A stretch of 64,000 nt of DNA, from positions 62,001 through 126,000 of the IMG/VR virus record IMGVR_UViG_3300050821_008386; one strand, 5' to 3'. The number at the start of each line of letters is the position of its first letter. The first letter of the stretch is position 1. Source of the DNA: a virus. Shown piece by piece: positions 1-7,783 of this stretch. The notes under the pieces were generated by a model that saw only the letters and a program-made list of their open reading frames with translations, searched no databases and was not told the DNA's origin. The translations under genes were made by a program, and so were the position numbers.

Positions 1-400
1 AAGTGGAACTGCCATCACCCGCGCCGTAGCTTGTCCCGATGACCGAAAACAGTCCAGCCATAGCCCCTGTGCGCAGATAAAGAGAACCGTCACAAAGAAC
101 GAATCCTGTCGGAGCAACTATCCCGCCGAAATCGATGATTGAACCTGTTGGGAAACTGGAGGTTAAACTCTGCGGAATATATTGTTGGCTGCCCGGATCC
201 CAGTAGTACCAGACGCCGTTATTGAACCAAGGACCAATGTCGGCGGTGGGCGCTGAACCGCCGATTTGTCCCGTCAAAAACTGGCCTGAGATGTAGGCTT
301 GCAGGTTCGAAACCAGAATCTGGGCATATTGGTTGGCGTCCAAACTTTGTCCGGTAGGAATTGGCGCACAAGAAAAAGTGATGGGAAACTGGAGAGCCAT
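1..400 (-). CDS. Phage tail collar-domain fibre protein, partial (C-terminus outside window)
   Basis: The reverse strand is open from an ATG at 400-398 to the window edge, giving about 133 residues without a stop. The C-terminal part reads GSIIDFGGIVAPTGFVLCDG, followed by an LFSVIGTSYGAGDG segment, which is the phage tail collar fold (P-x-G-x-x-x-CDG then a-IG-t-GAGDGS). Such proteins sit at or near the tail tip or fibre base. A second collar protein lies at 58520-59368 on the other strand, with the matching signature YLLCDGTAYSR. It lies 2 bp after the gene at 403-1221 and is probably co-transcribed with it. The start is the first ATG after the upstream stop. Confidence 0.8.
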   Translation of the reverse strand, partial: MALQFPITFSCAPIPTGQSLDANQYAQILVSNLQAYISGQFLTGQIGGSAPTADIGPWFNNGVWYYWDPGSQQYIPQSLTSSFPTGSIIDFGGIVAPTGFVLCDGSLYLRTGAMAGLFSVIGTSYGAGDGSST

Positions 401-402
401 AT

Positions 403-1221
403 TTAGACGTTCAACGGCGACGGGCCGTACGGTACAAAGACAAAATTAGGATTGTTGGTCAACGAATCGTAGATGTCTTCCGGTATCCGGTTCTGGTACG
501 CCTCCTGAAATTGAGTGGGATTAACGGTTGCGGTAATCAGGTTAAAAGTGATTGGAGGACCGGGCGCTACATTGGCTTGAAAAGCCCAGATTGCTGCAGC
601 CCAGATAGCGGATGCGCCACCGCCCTGAGTAGCTGTGAACCCGATGGAACCGACAGAGGATTGTTCGATCCAGAATGTGGCGACGTTCAACCGGATCTGA
701 GCGCTGGGAGCCCATCCGGTTGCTGGTACCAGCGTGGTCAGGGTATAGCCCACCATGGCAAAGATCAGGTCATCGCCATTGGTAGTGGTGATTGATCCTG
801 AATTGATCGGTGTCGATCCAGTGCTAGGGCCAGATGTTCCGGCGCTTTGACCGTCCAGAAGCGGTACCGGAACATTCCAACCGTTAGCAGAAGCGAATTC
901 TTCAACGCCGACACTGGCGTTAGTGACGCTTTGGTTATAAGTGACTGTCACTGTCACCGAGGTAGTGAATCCAACGACACAATATTGTAACCAGAAATCC
1001 TGATTCACGCCCGAATGGAACGGGACCGAGGCAATCGAGTAAACGTTTCCGGCGTTGTCTGTCACCGTGGGTGTCACCGAGATGGGACCGGTCGTGCTGT
1101 CCGCAAACGTGCCGGAAACAATCAAGAGATCGCCTTCAACCGATTGACCGTTCAAGATCACCTGTTGACTGGTAACAGCAGCAGTAGTCCCCGGATTTGT
1201 TGCTGACTGGACCTGGTTCAT
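403..1221 (-). CDS. Tail-associated beta-rich domain protein (one GDLL-type unit)
   Basis: A 272-residue protein. I place the start at the ATG overlapping the TGA of the upstream gene (ATGA at 1221-1218); a longer reading from 1341 would run 120 nt into that gene. It holds one copy of a unit that recurs in the genes at 6779-16203: a GDLLIVSGTF strand, a TDNAGNVYS motif, a WLQYC strand, an alternating TSVTVTVTYN strand and a VEEFA motif, then a second half beginning GDDLIFAMVG. The pattern suggests a beta-sandwich fold of virion adhesins. No catalytic residues are recognised. Its C-terminal tail (TFNLITATVNPTQFQEAY) is unlike the other copies and may be an attachment segment. Function inferred from location and repeats only. 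Confidence 0.7.
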   Translation of the reverse strand: MNQVQSATNPGTTAAVTSQQVILNGQSVEGDLLIVSGTFADSTTGPISVTPTVTDNAGNVYSIASVPFHSGVNQDFWLQYCVVGFTTSVTVTVTYNQSVTNASVGVEEFASANGWNVPVPLLDGQSAGTSGPSTGSTPINSGSITTTNGDDLIFAMVGYTLTTLVPATGWAPSAQIRLNVATFWIEQSSVGSIGFTATQGGGASAIWAAAIWAFQANVAPGPPITFNLITATVNPTQFQEAYQNRIPEDIYDSLTNNPNFVFVPYGPSPLNV

Positions 1222-3062
1222 TCGGCGTCCAAAACGATGTGAGGTGTTCCCGATTCGTTGACCGGCGTGTAACCGACCGAAGGCGTGGAATAGGGACGGT
1301 AAAAGAGTTTTACTACCCGGACGGCCATGTTGCCAGTCCATTCCAGAAGGACCTGAAAAGCGCGATCGATCAGTTCATTGGTGCCCACCTCGATGAAATG
1401 ATACGAGTTCGGACTGGGAGCGATTGTTACCTCGGTAGAACGCGCATAACGGTTCTGGCCTCGATAACTCTGGATCTCGGTGGTTTCCTGACCGGGAAAC
1501 ACGTAATAGATCGTCATCATGGCCGGGTTAAAGAACGGCCCAACGTCTGCCCGGAAGGTCGAAGTCGACAGATGCTGGTAAAGACCGGCCGCGCCGCCGA
1601 TGGAGAACGTCAAGGTGGCTTCTCCGCTCAATTGTGTGATCAGGACCTCGACAAAACAGGCTTGAAAAGTTTCGTCATTGATCGTCCGCCACATCCGGGT
1701 TTCCATCTTGGATCGTACCGGTGTCGCATTATCGTCTAACGCGATGTTTTGGAAATTCTCCCAGATCGAGATCGGATATTTGTTTCCTGAACTTAAGACG
1801 TACCCATTGGAATAACTGAGTTCGTAATTATGTTCGACACCGTTATAAATCAGGGTGGCGTACTGAACCGGATAGGTGCCTGTCCAGACACCTGTCCAGC
1901 ATGCGCCCAAAGAATTGTTTAGTTTCGGGGCGATCCCGCCGTCCATGATCCAGGTGTGCCGATTGTATTGGGAGGCGTGCGGGACACTGATCATCAGAAC
2001 GTTCTCGAAAATGCCCGTACAAATCCCGGTAACAGTCGGACTCAACAGAGCTTTGGAGCGGCGCATCTCTCCGTCTCGCGTGTAAAGGACGTTGGAGATA
2101 TTGAGTTGAAGCGCCATATCCATCGAGATGAATCCTTTAGCGGTATAAAACCACGGTAATCCATGTTGATAGATGGGTGAGAATGGGGCCACGCATCCGA
2201 TTTCTTCCGTGACCGTATTCTGGAAAAGCGGGGTGCTTTGCCATTGGGTCCGGTCCAGGATATTGCTCTGAAGAGTGTAAATCCCTGAGTCAGTGAAAAC
2301 GAAGGTGCCCGAATCTTGCGGCGCTTGCAGCATGCAATTGACTGGACGCGGGAACTGGAATCCAGAGACTTCCGCAAGATAGGCTTGTTCACGGAATTGG
2401 GTAGGGATGACGTAATCGGACGCGTAAACCTGTCTACCTACCGCAATCCAGATACGTCCGCCACTAGCCACCATGGCCGTACCGATCGGCGGATAAATCT
2501 GGGTAGTCGCTATTCCGGTCGGGACTGAAGGGGTTTCGGGGGTGAAAGTGGAAAACGGTTGAAATGCGTTAGTGCCATCCCACCAAGCGCAACTCGAGGT
2601 TCCGTCCTGCATGAACAGGTAACGAACCGGGTTAGGCAGAATGGCGATCGTGTTGTCTGGATTATAGGTGGCTGCCTGAACCTGCTGGCAAAAATGGATC
2701 CGGGCTGCGTACGGGTTAAACGAGATCCCTTGAATCTGGGTATACGAATTGAACGGGTAAATACTGTAGTAAACCAGTCCATCGATCGCCCAGACCAGAT
2801 ATTGAGTCAGGTCGAGGGTGAGGAATTCACAGAACCCTTGTCCTAACGAGCCCGGAATCGAAAACAACCGGCGTTTACGCGGTCGCGTAGAAACGATGCC
2901 GCCGCGGTTGAGGGCGTTAACACTCCAGACATAACATCCTGGCGTCAGGTCTGTCGGGAAAAGAAGGGTGTCGCATCCACCGACCCATCCGGAGTCGGTA
3001 AAGAAATCTCTACGGGTATCGGCAAACTGGCCTTGTTTGGTGGTGCTTTGGGATTCTGCCAT
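1218..3062 (-). CDS. Probable tail tubular/nozzle protein (gp12-like or beta-propeller type)
   Basis: A 614-residue protein with many short beta-strand pairs such as TLLFPTDLTPGCYVW, VWAIDGLVYYSIY, GRIWIAVGRQVYASD and GTFVFTDSGIYTL. This resembles phage proteins with a beta-propeller platform in the tail nozzle (T7 gp12 or P22 gp10 class). A basic patch PRKRRL occurs near residue 41. The gene directly follows the duplicated adaptor-like gene at 3070-5070 with an 8-bp gap, the same order as tail tubular proteins A and B in podoviruses. It ends in an ATGA overlap with 403-1221. The assignment rests on size, order and strand pattern, not on a recognised motif, so it could be another large tail platform protein. 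Confidence 0.55.
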   Translation of the reverse strand: MAESQSTTKQGQFADTRRDFFTDSGWVGGCDTLLFPTDLTPGCYVWSVNALNRGGIVSTRPRKRRLFSIPGSLGQGFCEFLTLDLTQYLVWAIDGLVYYSIYPFNSYTQIQGISFNPYAARIHFCQQVQAATYNPDNTIAILPNPVRYLFMQDGTSSCAWWDGTNAFQPFSTFTPETPSVPTGIATTQIYPPIGTAMVASGGRIWIAVGRQVYASDYVIPTQFREQAYLAEVSGFQFPRPVNCMLQAPQDSGTFVFTDSGIYTLQSNILDRTQWQSTPLFQNTVTEEIGCVAPFSPIYQHGLPWFYTAKGFISMDMALQLNISNVLYTRDGEMRRSKALLSPTVTGICTGIFENVLMISVPHASQYNRHTWIMDGGIAPKLNNSLGACWTGVWTGTYPVQYATLIYNGVEHNYELSYSNGYVLSSGNKYPISIWENFQNIALDDNATPVRSKMETRMWRTINDETFQACFVEVLITQLSGEATLTFSIGGAAGLYQHLSTSTFRADVGPFFNPAMMTIYYVFPGQETTEIQSYRGQNRYARSTEVTIAPSPNSYHFIEVGTNELIDRAFQVLLEWTGNMAVRVVKLFYRPYSTPSVGYTPVNESGTPHIVLDAE

Positions 3063-3069
3063 GTCATCC

Positions 3070-5070
3070 CTAGATCATCGTCTCCCAATTGTTCATCACT
3101 GCCGGCCAAAGATCTTCATCCACCTGAATGTCTAATCCTTCGTTCTGATGCATGCTGCGCCATTCGTCATTGAGATATTTGACGGCAACCTCGTACGCAG
3201 CGCGTTCCATCTGGATACCTTGGCCGGGAGCCATCACCGCTTGATCGTTAGCCGATAAACTCCAGGCGTTAAATGCCGCCAGAATCGCTTTGCGGCTTCT
3301 CAAATGAATCGGGTCAGTTAAACTCGTCACCTTAAGCCACCGTTTGCGGTACATCATCCGCAAAACCGGATATTGAGGGACACCGCTTAAAGCGTTCGAG
3401 AGCGGGCGCGATCCGGTCCTGATCCGGCGATATTTCGGCTCAGTTTCGTCCGGCCAATAGGTGCTCAGTAATTGTCCAGGGTTTCCCGCGCTGTCACAAC
3501 TCCAGAGGTTGACGAATCCGCTTGTCGGATCTCGGAAGATCCGTTCACAGCTGACCATATTTGCCCCGGAAGGGTTTGGGGGCGAAACGCTGCCAGGCGT
3601 CCGCACTGGGACCAGGTATCCGAGAGTTCCGTCACTGTCGTAGATTGGGAGTCCGTTGGTATCGTATCCATAAGCTCGTAATGAACTGCCGGCATCCTGC
3701 GGATTGACGCAGAACGCCACCATGTTAAACGCGGTATTGATTGGGAGCGGGTCAAAAGCCAGCACCACTTCCCCGAGATCTTCGTAACTATCCCATAGCC
3801 TGTTGCTCCACAGGCCCGGACTGGCGACACCCGACGCTACCGGGAATTTGCCGTCAAAATTATCCTGATAAAGGCCGTTCATGTGGAACTGGAACCATTT
3901 ATTCTGGAACTTGGCCGGGCGCCCGTTGATCAGGATTTTTAGCGGTTCCTCGACGTAACGAGGAAGAGTCAGATAATACTGCTTTCCGTCCGGTAACCCG
4001 AAACTCTGGATATCCACGTAACCGATCTGTGGATCCCATTGACTCATGTTCTGGAGAGTCTCCAGAATGGTGGTGATGCGATCGAAAACGAACCGTTGCC
4101 CTATATTGCCGAAGGTCGCGCAGGCATCTTCGTAAACATCACCGACAATTATCGAGTCGCGATTATAGATGTTCAGATTGAGGATCGGCGGTGTCTGGGT
4201 GGCGCTGGCGGCCACGCTATAGAGCATTCGCGCGGCGTTATCCTCGCCTAACCACGTCATGGCGATCATCTCGCACTGTTGCGCGCTCGTATACTGATCT
4301 TCGTCGTAGTATTTGACCGCTTTAACCATCTGGATCACCGCTTCAATGGAATCCAGGGGGATGAAATCAGTCAGGTTCGCTACCGTAACGTATCGGCGCC
4401 GTCCCAAGATCCGCACACTAGCGCCCGGTAACGAAAGCTTGATCTGATGAAAGAGCGGGACGGTCATCTGGGGCGGATAATAGGCGACCGTGATGCCCTT
4501 GACTGACAGGGTGATATTGCCTTGAGTGACGGGCTTATTGAGTTGAATCAGGTCCTGGACCGGTGCGCTCGCTGTTCCTAAAGTGACCTGAATAGTCGAT
4601 TCGGAATTGTCCAGGTTCTGGACTAAACAGGTGAAAACGATTCCCGTATCAGAAGGGTTATCGCTGGTGAACAAAAGCGGGTTACCAGTACTCGCTGGCG
4701 CGGTGCCGGGGTACGGAAGAGGGATCTGGAGAGGTTTAGTCCCTTGATCCATCCATTGATAGCCCACTAACGGGTCGCCGCTACCGGGCCCGTTCATAGT
4801 GAACTCGAATAACTGGCCGCGGGTAAACGCTGGCGCGCTATTGATCGTGATTGCGATCGGTTTTTCGATCTGGTACGGAAGCGCGACGATGTACCGGGTG
4901 GGATTAGTCGCCACCGTGCAATAAATCAGCGAGGCGTCCCAAGTGATATTGGAACTGGTCGCTTTATTGCGCAAAAGGCGGATCGCCCGGTTCAGCTTGT
5001 CGTAGGTGCTGACCGAATCGGCGGTGCCCAGAACGGTCTGGACATCACTGAAAATATCTGAGACGAGGAT
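3070..5070 (-). CDS. Adaptor/tail tubular protein A-like, internally duplicated
   Basis: The frame is open upstream of the TTG at 4974, back to a TAG at about 5085, and the added residues read as a normal N-terminus (DIFSDVQTVLGTADSVST, then YDKLNRAIRLLRNK). A strong AGGAGG at 5084-5079 lies 8 nt before an ATC codon at 5070, and no ATG, GTG or TTG lies between, so an unusual ATC (or ACG) start is likely; the product is about 666 residues. Two halves match each other: RYIVALPYQIEKPIAITI and later QYYLTLPRYVEEPLKILI, each followed by FEFTMNG or FQFHMNG; and RRYVTVANLTDFIPL versus KRWLKVTSLTDPIHL. Each half ends in a helical stretch, as in adaptor (gp11-like) proteins. Role inferred from this and from the propeller-type gene downstream. 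Confidence 0.6.
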   Translation of the reverse strand: MLVSDIFSDVQTVLGTADSVSTYDKLNRAIRLLRNKATSSNITWDASLIYCTVATNPTRYIVALPYQIEKPIAITINSAPAFTRGQLFEFTMNGPGSGDPLVGYQWMDQGTKPLQIPLPYPGTAPASTGNPLLFTSDNPSDTGIVFTCLVQNLDNSESTIQVTLGTASAPVQDLIQLNKPVTQGNITLSVKGITVAYYPPQMTVPLFHQIKLSLPGASVRILGRRRYVTVANLTDFIPLDSIEAVIQMVKAVKYYDEDQYTSAQQCEMIAMTWLGEDNAARMLYSVAASATQTPPILNLNIYNRDSIIVGDVYEDACATFGNIGQRFVFDRITTILETLQNMSQWDPQIGYVDIQSFGLPDGKQYYLTLPRYVEEPLKILINGRPAKFQNKWFQFHMNGLYQDNFDGKFPVASGVASPGLWSNRLWDSYEDLGEVVLAFDPLPINTAFNMVAFCVNPQDAGSSLRAYGYDTNGLPIYDSDGTLGYLVPVRTPGSVSPPNPSGANMVSCERIFRDPTSGFVNLWSCDSAGNPGQLLSTYWPDETEPKYRRIRTGSRPLSNALSGVPQYPVLRMMYRKRWLKVTSLTDPIHLRSRKAILAAFNAWSLSANDQAVMAPGQGIQMERAAYEVAVKYLNDEWRSMHQNEGLDIQVDEDLWPAVMNNWETMI

Positions 5071-5082
5071 CGTTGCGACCTC

Positions 5083-5451
5083 CTAAGGCCCGAAATGGTC
5101 TGCAACGGCTTGTTGCGCGTTTCTCTGGAGTTTCTTGCTCTTTTTTGGCGCTTCCTCCTCGTCTTCTCCTTCTTTTTCTTCTTTTTGAGGATGGAAATGC
5201 GTGAGTGCGAGTCGAACGTGATGTTTCTCGGTCGAACTACCGTCCGGATGGATGGTTTTCTCGCTTCGATGATGCGTTTTCTTGAATCCGACCTTCGCTT
5301 CACCATCGTCTGGAATGGAGTTGGCTTGTTCTGGGCTGAGATTGTCGATGCTCACGCCGTCTGAGGTGGGCGGAGGCGGTTCGCCTTGAGAGGCAACGTC
5401 TGGCGGCACCATGGAAGTGAAATCCGGCGGCGCTTGAATAGGTATCTTCAT
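5083..5451 (-). CDS. Hypothetical acidic/basic small protein
   Basis: A 122-residue protein with no recognised domain. The N-terminal half is proline-rich (QAPPDFTSMVPPDV, GEPPPPTSD). The C-terminal half is highly charged, with an acidic-basic run (KEEKEGEDEEEAPKKSKK) that is probably disordered or coiled. Its ATG forms an ATGA overlap with the small gene upstream, and its tail carries the ribosome-binding site of the adaptor-like gene. Position between lysis genes and tail proteins suggests a virion assembly or chaperone role, but nothing in the sequence proves it. Confidence 0.6.
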   Translation of the reverse strand: MKIPIQAPPDFTSMVPPDVASQGEPPPPTSDGVSIDNLSPEQANSIPDDGEAKVGFKKTHHRSEKTIHPDGSSTEKHHVRLALTHFHPQKEEKEGEDEEEAPKKSKKLQRNAQQAVADHFGP

Positions 5452-5609
5452 GATTTCTTGAGTGGTCGTTTCTTAAGCTCGTTTTCCAGACGGTCTTTCC
5501 AGATAAATCCGCTTCCTTGGCTACTGATGGAGTTCTTGAGATCGAGTAATTCGCCTTCCGTAAACCCTTTCAGGATATTACGTGGCGCTTTCTTCTTGGG
5601 AGCAGGCAT
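5448..5609 (-). CDS. Hypothetical 53-residue basic protein
   Basis: A short reading frame starting MPAPKKKAPRNILKGFTEGE and ending in a lysine-rich tail (ELKKRPLKKS). Its TGA overlaps the ATG of the next gene (ATGA at 5451-5448), which supports translation. It is lysine-rich at both ends with an amphipathic middle (LLDLKNSISSQGSGF). No family recognised. The genome holds other short lysine-rich proteins at 5614-5808, 58346-58516, 59457-59645 and 63377-63562. Confidence 0.55.
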   Translation of the reverse strand: MPAPKKKAPRNILKGFTEGELLDLKNSISSQGSGFIWKDRLENELKKRPLKKS

Positions 5610-5613
5610 CGTC

Positions 5614-5808
5614 CTAAATATGTTCGGACTTCCAATTGACGAATCCGTGCTTTTTGCTGACCGGCGCGGGTGTTCCCGGCGGCCATTTGCGCGGCACAGG
5701 TTTGCTGTATCCTTTATCCATCGGGCGCGCGTGATCGTTCGCCCCTTCGCTTGATTTTGTCCCCTTGGTTACCAGAGGACCCGTTTTGCATTTACTCGAT
5801 TTTTTCAT
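5614..5808 (-). CDS. Hypothetical 64-residue basic protein
   Basis: The start is taken at the ATG at 5808, which overlaps the endolysin stop (ATGA); a longer reading from 5874 would enter the endolysin gene. The product begins MKKSSKCKTGPLVTKG and is rich in Lys, Pro and Gly, with a PVPRKWPPGTPAPVSKKHG segment near its end. Likely disordered and possibly nucleic-acid-binding. No family recognised. It resembles in composition, but does not clearly align with, the small basic proteins near the portal gene. Confidence 0.55.
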   Translation of the reverse strand: MKKSSKCKTGPLVTKGTKSSEGANDHARPMDKGYSKPVPRKWPPGTPAPVSKKHGFVNWKSEHI

Positions 5809-6470
5809 GTCTGATTTGGGAGCGGTTGATGGCAGCAGGGGCAATATTGAACCGTGGTCTGGCCGGTAGACCATTCGTTGGCAAGCTGGATCGCTGTCCC
5901 GAGGTAGCTGTTGCAGTCCACTGTTCCTTGTCCCGCTACTCCCGGCACGGTCCCTCCATCAGTATACTGCCAGAGCCACGCGCTGGTCCACGGAGGAGGG
6001 ACAACAGGCGAACTGGCGTATTGCGCGAGCCAAAGGCGGCGCGGTGCCCAGAACGCTTGATCCTGCGGGCGGATCGTCTCTTTAATGGTGTTGCCCGAAT
6101 ATAAAACCCCTTGTGTCGGGCGCCCTAATTCCTGTTCAACAGCAACCGTCCAATCGTGCGCTTGCTGGATGTTCATTTGCGAGGTGTTGTCCTCGTAATC
6201 CAAGGCAAACAGATCCTGCGGATTGAGTGCGGCGTGCGACAAGAAATTCTTGGCCTGCGCGGTCACAGAACTGCCGTCGCCGAAATGGAGCGCGCCCCAA
6301 AGAAGCCCTGCGCCGACCGCTTTCTCGCGTTCTGGCGCGTAGGTGGCGTCCACATAGGAACTGCCTTGAGTCGCCTTGTAAATCACGCCGACAATGCCTG
6401 ACGCTTTGATTTTGGCGTAATCGGTTACGTCGTCCCAATGGGAGAGATCAATTACCAGCAGGTTTATCAT
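5805..6470 (-). CDS. Endolysin, GH25 family muramidase (lysozyme)
   Basis: A 221-residue glycoside hydrolase family 25 protein that cleaves the MurNAc-GlcNAc bond of peptidoglycan. Family signatures are visible: VIDLSHWDDV at the first strand (catalytic-site Asp near residue 8), IYKATQG, FALDYED near residue 90 with the acidic pair expected of the active site, WLAQY, and the C-terminal LWQYTDGGTVPGV...VDCN segment. It has no signal peptide, so release would depend on a holin; the gene immediately upstream (23-nt overlap) encodes a small membrane protein fitting this role. The last residues (YCPCCHQPLPNQ) add a CxxC-like tail that is not typical of the family. Confidence 0.9.
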   Translation of the reverse strand: MINLLVIDLSHWDDVTDYAKIKASGIVGVIYKATQGSSYVDATYAPEREKAVGAGLLWGALHFGDGSSVTAQAKNFLSHAALNPQDLFALDYEDNTSQMNIQQAHDWTVAVEQELGRPTQGVLYSGNTIKETIRPQDQAFWAPRRLWLAQYASSPVVPPPWTSAWLWQYTDGGTVPGVAGQGTVDCNSYLGTAIQLANEWSTGQTTVQYCPCCHQPLPNQT

Positions 6471-6744
6471 CTTTTGGTGGTGGGACAGTTTTAGCGACCG
6501 GGATAGGGTCAGGAGAGTTGGAAACGTTCACGTCTTTCTGGTAATAACCTCTGATTGCGGTGTTGATGGCTTTCAATCCCGCAACGATGTAGATGACCAG
6601 TTTCGTTGTGTCGCTGGTCCCAGGGAAAGCGTTGGCCAGAACAAAGCCAGCGAGTCCTTCGAGGGCGGCTCCCGAGATTCCGAGCAGAGTCGTCTTCCAA
6701 CTCGGGCCAAGAAGTTTTACCATCTCATCTGACAACTGACTCAT
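6448..6744 (-). CDS. Holin-like small membrane protein
   Basis: A 98-residue protein with two hydrophobic segments, about residues 18-40 (TTLLGISGAALEGLAGFVLA) and 46-66 (KLVIYIVAGLKAINTAI), followed by a hydrophilic proline/lysine-rich tail (PVAKTVPPPKDDKP). Size, topology and overlap with the GH25 endolysin gene fit a holin, which would permeabilise the inner membrane at lysis. No family-specific motif was recognised; an alternative is a phage membrane protein of another role. Confidence 0.65.
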   Translation of the reverse strand: MSQLSDEMVKLLGPSWKTTLLGISGAALEGLAGFVLANAFPGTSDTTKLVIYIVAGLKAINTAIRGYYQKDVNVSNSPDPIPVAKTVPPPKDDKPAGN

Positions 6745-6778
6745 TTGTAAACTGTAATTCAGAAATCACGCGGATTCA

Positions 6779-7771
6779 TTACAGAACTCTTCCCTGAGAG
6801 ACGGGAATGACCGCAGCGGGCGCGAAGCTCGCGATTGCGGCGTTGTATTCGACTGCTGAAGTTTGGGTGAACGTCGCCGCAAAACTTCCTGTCGCGCTAG
6901 TGACAAAGACTTCCGCCTCGATCCTGGCGTTGGCGAATCCGGGTGTCGCCGTCCAGCCTGCGGTCGCTCCGGTGACGTTGCTCTGACAGATGCAAATCCC
7001 ACAAAGAACGTCGGCAATAAATGCCGTGGACAAAAACCCGCTGGAGACTGCGGTACCGGTGTTGCCCGTACCAGAGGAAACGCCGAACGCATCAATGGGA
7101 TTGCTCAGGCTGACACCGCTATATTCCCAGAAGAACGAGTAAACAAGGTTGGTTCCGGTGGTATGGACAAGGATGGCAGGTTTGGTGCCGCTCCCGGCGG
7201 TGATCGGAGCAACCCAGATGGTCAAAGTGGTCGAACCCGAATCAATGTTAGTGACCGAATTCTGGTAAAGGTTACCGGCGGCATCCGTAACACCCGTGAT
7301 GTTGGTTGGAGAATTAATGGCCGCTGCGACAATCAGGACGTTTCCGGCAGTGATGTTGTTGCTTGGTGTGATCTGACCAGAGTTGCCGCTCATCGTCGAA
7401 GACGATTTGGACTGAATTAATTTGGGCGTAAAAGTAGCCAAAGGTTGGCTCACCTCGCTTGCCCCGAATGTTTCTGCGCTAGGCAGAGCGTGCAATTGGA
7501 CAATTACGGGCGACACTATCCCAATCACTCCGAACGCGGCCAAGCTAGGGATTCCCGTCAGATTGGCAACCTTCGGTGCCGTGATCGCCTGGGTGCCGAA
7601 CGCTGCCAGACTTGGTATCCCGGTGAGCTGGATATTGACCGATCCAGTGGGCTGAAAGGCAGCGGTACCGAACGTTCCCGCGCTGGGAATACCGGTTAAA
7701 GTAGCGGACGAAGGATTACCGACGTCGTACACCAGCGGCGAATCGTACGGTATACTCCAGTCGTAAGGCAT
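6779..7771 (-). CDS. Tail adhesin with GIPSAxxFG repeats and one GDLL-type unit
   Basis: A 330-residue protein. The first about 105 residues contain four repeats of about 22 residues (LTGIPSAGTFGTAAF, LTGIPSLAAFGTQAI, LTGIPSLAAFGVIGI, LHALPSAETFGASEV), the same type found nine times at the end of the next protein (7784-11824). The rest is one copy of the recurrent beta-sandwich-like unit (GNVLIVAAAI, TDAAGNLYQN, FFWEYSGV). It ends in GRVL, as does the 7784-11824 protein, suggesting a shared C-terminal element. Repeats of this kind are known in phage tail and structural proteins; no binding partner is shown. Confidence 0.7.
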   Translation of the reverse strand: MPYDWSIPYDSPLVYDVGNPSSATLTGIPSAGTFGTAAFQPTGSVNIQLTGIPSLAAFGTQAITAPKVANLTGIPSLAAFGVIGIVSPVIVQLHALPSAETFGASEVSQPLATFTPKLIQSKSSSTMSGNSGQITPSNNITAGNVLIVAAAINSPTNITGVTDAAGNLYQNSVTNIDSGSTTLTIWVAPITAGSGTKPAILVHTTGTNLVYSFFWEYSGVSLSNPIDAFGVSSGTGNTGTAVSSGFLSTAFIADVLCGICICQSNVTGATAGWTATPGFANARIEAEVFVTSATGSFAATFTQTSAVEYNAAIASFAPAAVIPVSQGRVL

Positions 7772-7783
7772 TGAGTTACGATA

